Below are positions 46,148-54,239 of a stretch of DNA of 64,000 nucleotides, one piece after another. Both the position numbers and the translations under genes were made by a program. Where the stretch lies: positions 620,001-684,000 of the forward strand of contig NZ_JAVDDU010000001.1 of the NCBI RefSeq assembly GCF_030848505.1, in the 5' to 3' direction. Within the stretch, counting starts at the first letter, position 1, and every line of letters begins with the position of its first letter. This DNA is from Marinimicrobium hydrolyticum. Lineage in GTDB: Bacteria > Pseudomonadota > Gammaproteobacteria > Pseudomonadales > Cellvibrionaceae. The notes under the pieces are model-generated. The model had not been told where the DNA came from and ran no database searches. It saw only the letters and a program-made list of their open reading frames with translations.

Positions 46148-48334
46148 ATGCGTCTGTTTCAGTCAGAACTCCATTTTTCTCGCGCACTTGTGGTGCTTTC
46201 GATTTTGTTGGCCGCGATGCTGCTCACTGGCTGTGGCGGCAGCCGCGGCGGTACACCTTTCGAACCAGGTACGCCCACACATCAGCCTCCAGTCAATGAC
46301 GGTGGCAGTCAGCAGGACGACGACCAGAACAACGGTGATGACTCCAGCGATGGCGGAGACACCGGCGGCGAGGGCTCGGGTGGCGATGAGGATCAGAACG
46401 GTAACGACGGCGATCCCAGCAGTGGCGGCGATCAAGACAGTGACGACGGGTCCGGCGATCAGGGCGGCGACTCCGGCACTGGCGATGATGACCAAAGCGG
46501 CGACGATGATTCTGGTACTGGCAGTGAAGACCAGGGCGGTGACGATGACTCTGGCACCGGCGGCGATGACCAAGGCGGTGACGATGATTCTGGCACTGGG
46601 GATGATGACCAGAATGGTGATGATTCTGGCACCGGCGATGACCAAGACAACGACGACAATTCAGGCAACGATAGCGACGACGCGGGCAGCGATGACGAAA
46701 ACAGTGACGACGAGAGCAATGATGATGACCCGGCCCCGGTCAGTTACTCGGTAACCGTAAATACCGACGAAGGCGGTAGCGTAGATCCAGGCTCACTGGA
46801 CGTGGCCGAAGGCGAAAGTGCCAGCTTTACCATTGCGCCCGATCCCGGCTTCGAAATCGGTCCAGTGACTGGCTGTGGAGGTTCGCTGGACGGAAGCGTT
46901 TATCTTATTAGTGAAGTCACTGAAGCCTGTCAGATCGATGTCACCTTCACGCCCTTAAGTTTTACCGTAACCGCCAGCGCGGAAGAGGGTGGCAGCATCA
47001 GTCCCGGCAGTGTTCAAGTCAACTACGGTGCTACCGCAGACTTTACTGTGGAAGTGGATGCTGGTTTCCTGCTACTTGACGTGGAAGGTTGTGGCGGTAC
47101 CTGGAACGAGACTCCTAACTACATCACAGGTGAGGTTACCGGAGATTGCGAGGTGCAAGCCAGCATCAAAGATTTACGCCACACGGTTACGGCAACCGCC
47201 GAACAGGGCGGGACCTTCCACCCCACCAGTAAGCGGGTGCCCCCAGGTGAAACCACGACCTTCACTCTTGAGGTGCGCACAGGCTATACGTTTGAGGGGG
47301 TCCACGGATGTGGTGCTGTTATTGACGGAGATACCGTTACGACGGGACCTGTGGACGAAGCCTGTGAGATCACCGCCAGTTTCTCTACCCTGACCGTTGC
47401 GGCGCCGCTGAACCTAATGGCTACGTCTGGAGATAGTCAGCTAAGTTTGATGTGGGACGGGGTTGAGAATGCCAACGGCTACATGGTGTATTACGCTACC
47501 GAGCCGGGTGTTGTGCCCGGCGGTACCGGTGGGGACGTGGTCGAAACCGCTGAACCTGGGGCTACCCTCACAGGCTTAACTAATGGCACCAGCTACTATG
47601 TCGTGGTAACGGCCATCATTGACGATCAGGTGGAAAGCGATCCCAGTAACGAAGCCGTTGCGCTGGTCCATGAAGACATTCAAGGCTATTCCTATTGGCC
47701 CACCGATACAGGAATCTGGTGGTGCGCCGACAATGATGAGAGTGACCTGCTTTGCCCGGTCGAAGACTTCCCAGGCCAGGATGGCGACTACCCGGGTTCG
47801 GGCTTCAGCTTCACCAAACTGGATGCCAACGGCAATCCGCTGGATGATTCCGCCACCGAATGGCGTTGTGTCGAGGACAACAACACCGGACTGGTGTGGG
47901 AAGTTAAGCTGGATGACAGCAGCAGCTTACATCACTATTCACATCGGTATAGTTGGTATCAGCCGGACGGTCAAAATGGTGGGCACTCCGGCACCCAGGA
48001 TGCCGGGAATTGCAAAGCAGGCACAGACTGCGATACCCACGCTTTTGTAGCCGCGGTCAATGAAGCCACTCTGTGCGGAGCTGCGGATTGGCGTTTGCCA
48101 ACTCGGCAGGAGCTGCTGACATTGGTGGACAGCGGTACGACCAGTCCGGCCACCGATTCCACGTATTTCCCTCGCGTACAGTACAGCGGTACTCATGTTT
48201 ACTACTGGACGGCAACCAGCGTAGCGGCCGATGGAGAACGTGCCTACCAAATCCACTTTGACTTAGGCTACATGGAAAGCTCTACGAAAAACTATGCCGA
48301 CCATGTTCGCCTTGTGCGTGGCACTGGCCAGTAA
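46148..48334 (+). CDS. Secreted lipoprotein with Asp/Gly-rich repeats, three bacterial repeat domains, an FN3 domain and a DUF1566 domain
   Basis: A 728-residue surface protein. A lipoprotein signal ends at LLTG-C29. Residues about 48-197 are almost wholly D, G, S, N, Q and E, with a 13-residue tandem repeat (GDDDSGTGxxDQG). Three similar beta domains follow (about 199-267, 268-342, 343-415), each with GGS-x-x-P-G-S and a closing Cys pair, like the repeat domains of bacterial adhesins; then an FN3-like domain (about 418-505) and a DUF1566 domain (about 520-726, WRCVEDNNTGLVWEVK, WRLPTRQELLTLVD, VRLVRG) related to the C-type-lectin fold of Legionella Lcl. The acidic stretch may be a calcium-binding stalk. 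Adhesion is an inference. Confidence 0.85.
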   Translation: MRLFQSELHFSRALVVLSILLAAMLLTGCGGSRGGTPFEPGTPTHQPPVNDGGSQQDDDQNNGDDSSDGGDTGGEGSGGDEDQNGNDGDPSSGGDQDSDDGSGDQGGDSGTGDDDQSGDDDSGTGSEDQGGDDDSGTGGDDQGGDDDSGTGDDDQNGDDSGTGDDQDNDDNSGNDSDDAGSDDENSDDESNDDDPAPVSYSVTVNTDEGGSVDPGSLDVAEGESASFTIAPDPGFEIGPVTGCGGSLDGSVYLISEVTEACQIDVTFTPLSFTVTASAEEGGSISPGSVQVNYGATADFTVEVDAGFLLLDVEGCGGTWNETPNYITGEVTGDCEVQASIKDLRHTVTATAEQGGTFHPTSKRVPPGETTTFTLEVRTGYTFEGVHGCGAVIDGDTVTTGPVDEACEITASFSTLTVAAPLNLMATSGDSQLSLMWDGVENANGYMVYYATEPGVVPGGTGGDVVETAEPGATLTGLTNGTSYYVVVTAIIDDQVESDPSNEAVALVHEDIQGYSYWPTDTGIWWCADNDESDLLCPVEDFPGQDGDYPGSGFSFTKLDANGNPLDDSATEWRCVEDNNTGLVWEVKLDDSSSLHHYSHRYSWYQPDGQNGGHSGTQDAGNCKAGTDCDTHAFVAAVNEATLCGAADWRLPTRQELLTLVDSGTTSPATDSTYFPRVQYSGTHVYYWTATSVAADGERAYQIHFDLGYMESSTKNYADHVRLVRGTGQ
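46499..46651 (+). repeat. 39-bp tandem repeat within the lipoprotein gene
   Basis: Units begin at 46499, 46538, 46577 and 46616 (last one shortened) and each encodes a version of GDDDSGTG-x-x-DQ-x. Unit number could vary by slippage, changing stalk length without a frameshift because 39 is a multiple of three. Long open frames on other strands here are compositional artefacts. Confidence 0.85.
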
Positions 48335-48364
48335 TTAAGCAGCCATCGAAACGGAGATTGAGCG

Positions 48365-48907
48365 ATGAAAACTATTAACACGCAATGGGTTCGACTGGGT
48401 GTGCTTTTACTGGGCATGGGGCTTCACAGCGCCTATGCGGATAGCTGCGAAAACAGCAACACCAGCATCGATGTGAGTACACCCACAGAAGATTTTGCCA
48501 TTAACGATAATGGTACAGCGATTCACAGAAAAACCGGACTAATGTGGATGCGCTGTCCACTTGGGTACGAACTAAGTAGCGAAGGCGATGTGTGCAGTTT
48601 AGTCGACGACGATGAGTTCACCTGGCAGCAAGCCCTGCAAATAGCTGAGACAACGGAATATGGACATTACGGCGACTGGCGCCTTCCGAATCGGAATGAG
48701 CTTGAATCCATTGTTGAGCTCTCCTGCTGGGAACCCAGTATTAATACTGAAGTATTTCCAGGGACACCGGACGCCGCTTTCTGGTCCTCATCACCACTGC
48801 AATCCGACGGTGCCCGGGCGTGGCGGGTTAACTTTATCAATGGCATCGTCAGTGACGACAACAAAAGCATCGCTTATCCCGTGCGTTTGGTTCGGGATCT
48901 CAACTAA
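48365..48907 (+). CDS. Secreted DUF1566 (Lcl C-terminal-like) protein
   Basis: A 180-residue protein with a cleavable signal peptide (residues 1-25, ending SAYA-DS) and a single DUF1566 domain: TAIHRKTGLMWMRCPLGYE, WRLPNRNELESIVELSCW, AFWSSSPLQSDGARAWRVNFINGIV, VRLVRDL. It starts 30 bases after the large lipoprotein gene, whose C terminus has the same domain, so the two probably form one operon. It may be a stand-alone periplasmic or secreted version. The domain has a C-type-lectin fold in characterised homologues; ligand unknown. Confidence 0.85.
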   Translation: MKTINTQWVRLGVLLLGMGLHSAYADSCENSNTSIDVSTPTEDFAINDNGTAIHRKTGLMWMRCPLGYELSSEGDVCSLVDDDEFTWQQALQIAETTEYGHYGDWRLPNRNELESIVELSCWEPSINTEVFPGTPDAAFWSSSPLQSDGARAWRVNFINGIVSDDNKSIAYPVRLVRDLN

Positions 48908-48916
48908 GCGCACAGA

Positions 48917-48947
48917 AGCGAGAGCGACCAACGTTGCCGCTCTCGCT
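48917..48947. terminator. Strong hairpin downstream of the DUF1566 gene
   Basis: AGCGAGAGCG (48917-48926) pairs perfectly with CGCTCTCGCT (48938-48947), ten base pairs with an 11-base loop, ten bases after the stop. The following sequence is pyrimidine-rich (CCCTTCACTTGTCTTT) but lacks a pure T run, so termination would be partial. It lies between convergent genes. Confidence 0.65.
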
Positions 48948-49023
48948 CCCTTCACTTGTCTTTAATGGATGCTGCTTTGATAGGGTACTCATGCGCTGCC
49001 ACTTGCATTTTACCAAGTCAGGA

Positions 49024-49770
49024 CTAAACGCCCTGGCTTAGTTTTCTGCGAAAAAGATCCACCGCCATCCGATAACACTGCAAGGCGAGCTCAGGGTCGT
49101 ATCGATCTCCCTCATCACGCATAAACGCGTGCTGCCCGTTAACTTCCATCCAGCTAAACGTGCAGCCGGCGTCTCGTAAGGCTTGGTTGATCTGCGCCCG
49201 TGGTTCGTCCGGTACATGCGGGTCTTGGCGCCCCCAGATCAACAGCAATTCCCCTTGGATTTCTCCCGCGCGTGTCAGAGTTTGATCGGCGGGTTCGGCG
49301 GGCAGGGTGTTCGAGTGCAAATCCGTTGCGTAGAGACAGCACGCGGCTGAAATGTGTGGATTCAAGGCGGCACGGAAGGCCAAGTGACCACCGAGGCACA
49401 CCCCCATGCTGCCAACGCGGCCGGAGTAATAAGACTGCTGGCCCAGAAAATCAATCATCGCTTGCGTATCGGTATCGTGATCTTTCAGCGGTTTGGCGAA
49501 CTTGTCATTGTTGCCTTTTTCTTTGCCCGCATCGTCATAACCCAGGACGGTACCAATAGGGTTGAGTTCGTGCGCCACTTCCGGGACTAGCACCACAAAA
49601 CCGTGGCCAGCCATAATGGCAGCGGAGCGCGCGATGGGTGCGGTCTGCTGAAAAATTTCCGAGTAAAAGATAATGGCGGGGTAACGGCCTTCGTCCACCG
49701 GACGGTAGATATAGGTGCGCATTGTGCCGGTAGGTGTGGACAAGTCAACGTAGTCGTTTTGGATAATCAT
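49024..49770 (-). CDS. Dienelactone hydrolase family protein
   Basis: A 248-residue alpha/beta hydrolase with the dienelactone hydrolase triad: C125 in GVCLGGHLA, D183 in WGRQDPHVP, and H214 in NGQHAFMRD. MRTYIYRPVDEGRYPAIIFYSE is a typical start. These enzymes hydrolyse cyclic lactones or esters; without neighbouring aromatic-degradation genes the substrate is open. It is divergent from the ModE gene. Confidence 0.9.
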   Translation of the reverse strand: MIIQNDYVDLSTPTGTMRTYIYRPVDEGRYPAIIFYSEIFQQTAPIARSAAIMAGHGFVVLVPEVAHELNPIGTVLGYDDAGKEKGNNDKFAKPLKDHDTDTQAMIDFLGQQSYYSGRVGSMGVCLGGHLAFRAALNPHISAACCLYATDLHSNTLPAEPADQTLTRAGEIQGELLLIWGRQDPHVPDEPRAQINQALRDAGCTFSWMEVNGQHAFMRDEGDRYDPELALQCYRMAVDLFRRKLSQGV

Positions 49771-49945
49771 GCTTTGGCGGACTCAAGTAACAATAATCGG
49801 ATGCTGTTAAAAACGTTCATTCAGCGGGGCATATATCGGCTCGCAGATTAACCCAGCCAGACCGGTCTGACAAACGCCAAGGGCCGCGGGTACCTTGTGC
49901 TAGGATATAACGTAAATTAATTCACACACTTGATACGGAGGCTTT

Positions 49946-50329
49946 ATGACGCGCACTCCCGGCAAAGGCGCCAAACTGAAGCCACAGGTGCGCGTATTGC
50001 TCGACGAAGAAATTGCGTTGGGACCAGGTAAGGCCGATCTTTTGGAAGCCATTGCACACACTGGGTCCATATCCGCTGCAGGCAAAAAACTGGGTATGAG
50101 TTATCGGCGTACCTGGTTGTTGGTGGATACCATGAACCGGTGCTTCAAACAGCCTTTGGTGGAGACCTCCACAGGAGGCAGTCGCGGTGGCGGTGCACGG
50201 CTGACGCCGCTCGGGTCTGAGGTTCTCACCGAGTACCGAACCTTGCAGGCCGAAGTGGCGGCCGCGAGTCAAGCCGGCTTTCTGCGGTTAAAAAAACATT
50301 TGCGCGCCAAGCCCCTTGAAGCTCAGTAG
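49946..50329 (+). CDS. Single-domain ModE-type molybdate regulator
   Basis: A 127-residue DNA-binding protein matching the N-terminal winged helix of ModE (LLEAIAHTGSISAAGKKLGMSYRRTWLLVDTMN, about 32-64). The two C-terminal molybdate-binding (TOBE/Mop) domains of E. coli ModE are missing, so either it senses molybdate differently or relies on the TOBE domain of ModC. It sits just upstream of modABC and is the natural candidate to bind the operator before modA. CGGAGG precedes its ATG. Confidence 0.9.
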   Translation: MTRTPGKGAKLKPQVRVLLDEEIALGPGKADLLEAIAHTGSISAAGKKLGMSYRRTWLLVDTMNRCFKQPLVETSTGGSRGGGARLTPLGSEVLTEYRTLQAEVAAASQAGFLRLKKHLRAKPLEAQ

Positions 50330-50361
50330 CCCTCAGGCTGCGTTCCCGTTACCCGGGTGAC

Positions 50362-50391
50362 TTGTGGGTGGGGTGTGCGCTCGACTATACT
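50362..50391 (+). promoter_or_regulatory. Predicted modA promoter
   Basis: A -10 box TATACT (50386-50391) lies 18 bases after a weak -35 TTGTGG (50362-50367). The predicted start near 50398 falls at the left edge of the ModE-like operator. A second AT-rich box (TATAAT, 50415-50420) exists but would give an almost leaderless message and has no -35 partner. Confidence 0.45.
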
Positions 50392-50397
50392 CTTTCT

Positions 50398-50421
50398 CGT
50401 TATTTCCGCTCGTATATAATG
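50398..50421. promoter_or_regulatory. ModE-like operator upstream of modA
   Basis: CGTTATTT (50398-50405), seven bases, then TATATAATG (50413-50421). This is close to the ModE pattern TATAT-N7-TAYAT and its CGTTATATA-type half-sites, which I recall from E. coli. It overlaps the predicted transcription start, as expected for molybdate-dependent repression of modABC. Confidence 0.55.
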
Positions 50422-50430
50422 GGATGCCGT

Positions 50431-51255
50431 ATGCCCCATAGACCTTCAGGCCCGCTACGCCGCTACTCAACGCTGATAACAGCTTTGTCGGTGCTGCTCT
50501 GGGCTTCCTATGGGATGGGGGCCGAGCTGCGCATTGCCGTGGCCGCCAACTTTAATCACACCCTGCGCAGCCTGGTGGAAGAGTATCAGACTGAAAACCC
50601 CGAATTCAGGGCAAGCGTCAGTAGCGCCTCATCCGGTAAGCATTTTGCCCAGATTCGCCAGGGCGCGCCTTTCCATGTGTTTTTCTCGGCGGATGATCAG
50701 CGTACTGCGGACTTAGTGGCCAGTGGCGACGCACTCGCCGCTAGCCGCACTCCTTATGCGCTGGGGCAACTGGTGCTTTGGAGTTCAGATCCTGCGTTGA
50801 TTCCAGAGGATGGCCTAGGGTTTTTACGCTCCGGTGAATTCAACCGCTTAGCTATCGCCAACCCACGCGTCGCTCCGTACGGTGCGGCGGCCGAAGCCTT
50901 ACTGGAGGATGCCGGCATTGAGCTGGCGCGAGGACAACGGGTAACCGGACAGAGCATTGGTCAAGTGTTTAACTTTGTCAGTTCCGGTAATGCGGATGTG
51001 GGTTTTATTGCGGCATCTCAAGTCATCCTGCATGAGCGTCGGCAGCCGTCCGGCTCCCGTTGGCAGCCCCCAGCTGACAGTTATCCGCCCATCGTGCAGG
51101 AAGTTGTACTTTTAAAAGCCGGTGCCGATCATCCCTGGGCGAGCGATTTTTTATACTGGGTCGTGTGTGATTCAAAGGCTCACGCTCTGATCCAAACTGA
51201 CGGCTACCTGATTCCCGATGACGAGGCGCGCCATGTCTGCACTGGGAATCAGTGA
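50431..51255 (+). CDS. modA: Molybdate ABC transporter substrate-binding protein ModA
   Basis: Periplasmic binding protein that captures molybdate (or tungstate). The 274-residue product has a signal peptide (RRYSTLITALSVLLWASYGMG-A) and the ModA core: LRIAVAANFNHTLRSLVEEY, SSASSGKHFAQIRQGAPFHVFFSADDQ, IANPRVAPYGAAAEALL, with the serines that bind the oxyanion. I start at the ATG giving MPHRPSGPL; an ATG four codons upstream would lie inside the operator. Its end overlaps modB by 23 bases. Confidence 0.92.
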   Translation: MPHRPSGPLRRYSTLITALSVLLWASYGMGAELRIAVAANFNHTLRSLVEEYQTENPEFRASVSSASSGKHFAQIRQGAPFHVFFSADDQRTADLVASGDALAASRTPYALGQLVLWSSDPALIPEDGLGFLRSGEFNRLAIANPRVAPYGAAAEALLEDAGIELARGQRVTGQSIGQVFNFVSSGNADVGFIAASQVILHERRQPSGSRWQPPADSYPPIVQEVVLLKAGADHPWASDFLYWVVCDSKAHALIQTDGYLIPDDEARHVCTGNQ

Positions 51256-51913
51256 GGCTGACTGGGCCGCGCTTTGGTTGACCTTGCGCCTTGCCGGGGT
51301 CACAACCTTAATTCTGCTTGTGCTGGGTACACCTCTGGCTTGGTGGCTGGCCACCAGCCAGCGGCGAATCAAAGTGGCGGTGGAGTCTGTTGTGGCTTTG
51401 CCGCTGGTGCTGCCCCCCACGGTGCTGGGTTTTTACGTGCTAATGCTACTGGGTGCCCAGGGGCCAGTACAGGCACTGGGTGGGCCGGCGCTCGCGTTTA
51501 CTTTTACCGGATTGGTGATTGGCTCCGTACTGTATTCCTTACCGTTTGTGGTGCAGCCGTTGCAGAACACCTTTTCCGGTATTGGCCGGACAACGCTTGA
51601 AGCCGCATCGACACTTCGAGCCAGCGCCCTCGACCGGTTTATCACGGTAACTTTGCCGCTGTCGCGTCGGGGGTTCTTAACCGCTGCCACCTTGGGGTTT
51701 GCTCATACTCTGGGGGAGTTCGGCGTGGTGTTGATGATCGGCGGAAATATTCCCGGTGAAACTCAGGTGATTTCCATCGCCATCTATGACCATGTGGAGG
51801 CGACCGATTACGCCTCGGCACATCGGGTATCCGGGTTTCTGTTGGTGCTGTCATTCACCATGCTATTTGCACTCTACGCCGTTAACGGGCGCTTTAGGGT
51901 GAGCGTGGCATGA
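51233..51913 (+). CDS. modB: Molybdate ABC transporter permease ModB
   Basis: Inner-membrane channel of the molybdate importer. The 226-residue protein has about five membrane helices and the EAA loop typical of importers (TTLEAASTLRASALDRFITVTLPLSRRG), which docks with ModC. PLVLPPTVLGFYVLMLLG is a ModB/CysT signature. I prefer the ATG with GAGG seven bases upstream; another ATG five codons earlier is possible. The stop overlaps modC (ATGA). Confidence 0.94.
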   Translation: MSALGISEADWAALWLTLRLAGVTTLILLVLGTPLAWWLATSQRRIKVAVESVVALPLVLPPTVLGFYVLMLLGAQGPVQALGGPALAFTFTGLVIGSVLYSLPFVVQPLQNTFSGIGRTTLEAASTLRASALDRFITVTLPLSRRGFLTAATLGFAHTLGEFGVVLMIGGNIPGETQVISIAIYDHVEATDYASAHRVSGFLLVLSFTMLFALYAVNGRFRVSVA

Positions 51914-52974
51914 TCGAGTTCGACTTCACACTTGAGCGTCCAGGCTTTCGATTAGCGCTGGAAGGACAGATCCCCGATCGGGGGATAACCTCACTGTTTG
52001 GCCGCTCGGGGTGCGGTAAAACCACCTTGCTACGCTGTATCGCCGGACTTGAGCCACACTGCAAGGGGCAGCTGATCGTTAACGGAGTGCCCTGGCAACA
52101 TGCTGAGCTTTTCGTGCCTGCGCATCGGCGGCCGGTGGGTTACGTGTTTCAGGAGGGTGCGCTCTTTTCGCACCTGACGGTAGAGCAAAATCTTCGGTAT
52201 GGCTACCAACGCATCCCCAAAGCTGAACGGCATTTACACCCAGAGGACGTGGTTGAGTTACTGGGTTTGGAGTCGTTTTTAGACCGGTACGCTTCTGAGA
52301 TGTCGGGCGGGCAGCGCCAGCGCGTCGCCATCGGCCGCGCCTTGCTCACCAGCCCGCAACTCCTGCTGATGGATGAACCCCTGGCTTCGCTGGATGAGCT
52401 TAGCAAAAACGATATCCTGCCGTGGTTGGATAAATTACATCAATCTCTCTCCATCCCCGTGATCTATGTGACGCACGCCCTCGAGGAGGTTGCGCGGCTA
52501 GCCGACCATATGCTTATGCTGGAGCAGGGGCGTTTACTCGCCTCCGGCACGCCGGCAGAACTCATGACACGCACGGATTTGCCCCTAGCGCACGCGGACA
52601 ACGCTACCTCAGTGATTGATGCGCAGGTGACCGATTTTGACGAGTCCTACCATTTGCTCAGTCTAAGTTTTTCCGGCGGGCAGATGCAGGTGCCTGCTCG
52701 CGTGCGGCCGCAGCAGGATCGGGTACGGGTAAGGGTAGCAGCCCGCGATGTTGCCATTAACTTGGTCCAACAGCAGCAGGGAAGTGCCTTAAACCAAGTG
52801 CCCGCGCGTATTACTGCCCTGTGTGATGATCCACACCCGGCCCACCAGTTGGTGGTTCTGGCTTTGGGTGAAACAAAGCTGCTGGCTCGCATCACCCGTC
52901 GGTCCCGTGACCTGCTTGAGCTGGCGCCAGGTATGGCGGTTGTCGTGCAGTTCAAGGCGGTGGCGGTATCTTGA
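51910..52974 (+). CDS. modC: Molybdate ABC transporter ATP-binding protein ModC
   Basis: ATPase of the molybdate importer, 354 residues. Walker A is GRSGCGKTTLL (about 31-41), the signature MSGGQRQRVAIGRAL, Walker B LLLMDEPLASLD. A C-terminal TOBE domain (about 285-350, NQVPARITALCDDPHPAHQLVVLALGETKLLARIT) can bind molybdate and feed back on transport; this may matter more here because the ModE protein lacks such a domain. It is coupled to modB by a 4-base overlap. Confidence 0.95.
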   Translation: MIEFDFTLERPGFRLALEGQIPDRGITSLFGRSGCGKTTLLRCIAGLEPHCKGQLIVNGVPWQHAELFVPAHRRPVGYVFQEGALFSHLTVEQNLRYGYQRIPKAERHLHPEDVVELLGLESFLDRYASEMSGGQRQRVAIGRALLTSPQLLLMDEPLASLDELSKNDILPWLDKLHQSLSIPVIYVTHALEEVARLADHMLMLEQGRLLASGTPAELMTRTDLPLAHADNATSVIDAQVTDFDESYHLLSLSFSGGQMQVPARVRPQQDRVRVRVAARDVAINLVQQQQGSALNQVPARITALCDDPHPAHQLVVLALGETKLLARITRRSRDLLELAPGMAVVVQFKAVAVS

Positions 52975-53277
52975 GCGTATTGAATACGGCTGTCTAAATT
53001 AAAATTTGCTAGTCTGCTTGTCCCAGGTTGATTTGCCCCATGCCTACGGCTATACCTTACTCATCACCCTTCAGTAAACGGTGGTAATAACCGGAATCGT
53101 AAATTTATCCCGCCCTTATAGCTTGAAAGACATGGAGTAGGTGCTTGTCGTCGGCACCTGCTTGGTCGTAGCAGGACTCCACACCGCTCGTCGCTATCAA
53201 ACAACCACTTGTCGGGATATGGGATAAAAATCCCACGCCGTGCTAAAGTTTATGTACTGATAAGAGGAGTTCAGTTC
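52975..53277. other. Intergenic region modC / pilE
   Basis: No gene is supported. It holds the transcription start of the pilus operon and a structured segment (see 53133-53181). A small palindrome, CGTATT-G-AATACG, lies near 52977-52989 after modC but has no T run. AAGAGGAG precedes the pilE ATG. A sigma-54 type GG-N10-GC pair could not be placed. Confidence 0.6.
53133..53181 (+). promoter_or_regulatory. Possible structured RNA leader with alternative hairpins upstream of pilE
   Basis: TGGAGT (53133-53138) pairs with ACTCCA (53176-53181), closing a region with two 6-bp hairpins: AGGTGC (53139-53144) with GCACCT (53154-53159), and CCTGCT (53157-53162) with AGCAGG (53170-53175). The two inner hairpins share CCT and cannot both form fully. 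It lies 97 bases before the pilE start. If transcribed, it could be a switch; it may also be a DNA-level inverted repeat. Confidence 0.35.
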
Positions 53278-53661
53278 ATGCGGCAAGCTGGTTTTACACT
53301 CATCGAATTAATGATGGTTTTCGCCATCATAGCCATCCTGGCATTGATCGCTTTTCCCAGTTACCAGGATCACATCACTCGCGGCCACCGCACCGCCGCT
53401 CAAGCGCAGATGATGGATATAGCCAATCGCCAGCAGCAGTATTTCCTGGCCAACCGAACCTATGCCACGAAAGCCCAAATCGAAGACAGCGGCTATGCGC
53501 TGCCTAGCGATGTGAGCAGCCATTACGGCTACACAATTACCCTGGGCACCACGGCGGTGCCTTCTTTCACCATCACGTTCGAACCAAAAGGTTCACAGGC
53601 CAGTGACGGCAACCTGACTCTAAATCACGAAGGAAGAAAGACCCCTGCGGAGAAATGGTAA
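53278..53661 (+). CDS. pilE: PilE-like type IV minor pilin
   Basis: A 127-residue prepilin with a very short leader, MRQAG, cut before FTLIELMMVFAIIAILALIAFP; Glu5 of the mature chain is present. The segment YQDHITRGHRTAAQAQMMDIANRQQQYFLANRTYA is typical of PilE-type minor pilins. It would be processed by PilD and assembled into a pilus tip complex with PilVWX-Y1. It is the first gene of the operon here; in Pseudomonas pilE is the last, as I recall. The ATG follows AAGAGGAG. Confidence 0.9.
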   Translation: MRQAGFTLIELMMVFAIIAILALIAFPSYQDHITRGHRTAAQAQMMDIANRQQQYFLANRTYATKAQIEDSGYALPSDVSSHYGYTITLGTTAVPSFTITFEPKGSQASDGNLTLNHEGRKTPAEKW

Positions 53662-53663
53662 CC

Positions 53664-54239
53664 ATGCGCACCTTCGTCCCGAAACCTGCTCAGCGCGGCG
53701 TTACGCTGATAGAACTGCTGGTGAGTCTCATTATTTTGGCCGTTGGCTTACTCGGTACTGCCGCACTGCAAGCGCGTCTGCAAATGTCAGAGATGGAAGC
53801 TTATCAGCGCAGCCAGGCACTGATTTTGTTGAATGACATGGCTCATCGTATCGCCGTCAATCGGAACAACGCTATTGATTATGTCACCGGAACAGATAAT
53901 CCATTGGGCGTAGGTATGACTAACTGTCCCGCCGCTACCAGCACCAGCACACGCCAGCAAATTGATGCGAAGGAGTGGTGCGAGGCTCTTCAGGGTGCGG
54001 CAGAAACAATCGATGATGCCCGGGTCGGCGCCATGGTGGGTGGGCGCGGTTGCATAGAGAATCTCGGCAGTGGCAGCTTCCAAATTACCGTGGCCTGGCA
54101 GGGCACTGGCCCAATTTCGGCACCGCCGGACAGCGTTGCCTGCGGCAAAAACAGCTATGACGGTGAGCCTGGCTCGAGCTGCAAGAACGATCTTTGCCGG
54201 CGTACCGTTACCACAGTAGTACGGGTGGCCACGCTATGA
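53664..54239 (+). CDS. pilV: PilV-like type IV minor pilin
   Basis: A 191-residue prepilin: leader cut after G12, mature start VTLIELLVSLIILAVGLLGTAALQAR with Glu5, the PilV pattern of a G-L-L-G turn and a C-terminal Cys-rich region (EWCEAL, GGRGCIENLGSG, SCKNDLCRR). An ATG three codons upstream, overlapping the pilE stop, is an alternative. The stop overlaps pilW by 4 bases. Confidence 0.9.
   Translation: MRTFVPKPAQRGVTLIELLVSLIILAVGLLGTAALQARLQMSEMEAYQRSQALILLNDMAHRIAVNRNNAIDYVTGTDNPLGVGMTNCPAATSTSTRQQIDAKEWCEALQGAAETIDDARVGAMVGGRGCIENLGSGSFQITVAWQGTGPISAPPDSVACGKNSYDGEPGSSCKNDLCRRTVTTVVRVATL

Noticed and set aside
46143-46754. Long open frames on both strands over the acidic part of the lipoprotein gene
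   Set aside because: They are produced by the GAC/GGC-rich tandem repeat; composition is monotonous (Thr/Ala/Met or Ile/Val) and there is no independent start signal.
46148-48907. Diversity-generating retroelement acting on a lectin-fold domain
   Set aside because: DUF1566 and FGE folds are typical targets, but no reverse transcriptase, template repeat or variable repeat is visible.
53133-53181. Cyclic-di-GMP riboswitch or sigma-54 promoter upstream of pilE
   Set aside because: The conserved GEMM riboswitch segments are absent, and GGCAC at 53153 is not followed by GC at the required 10-base spacing.
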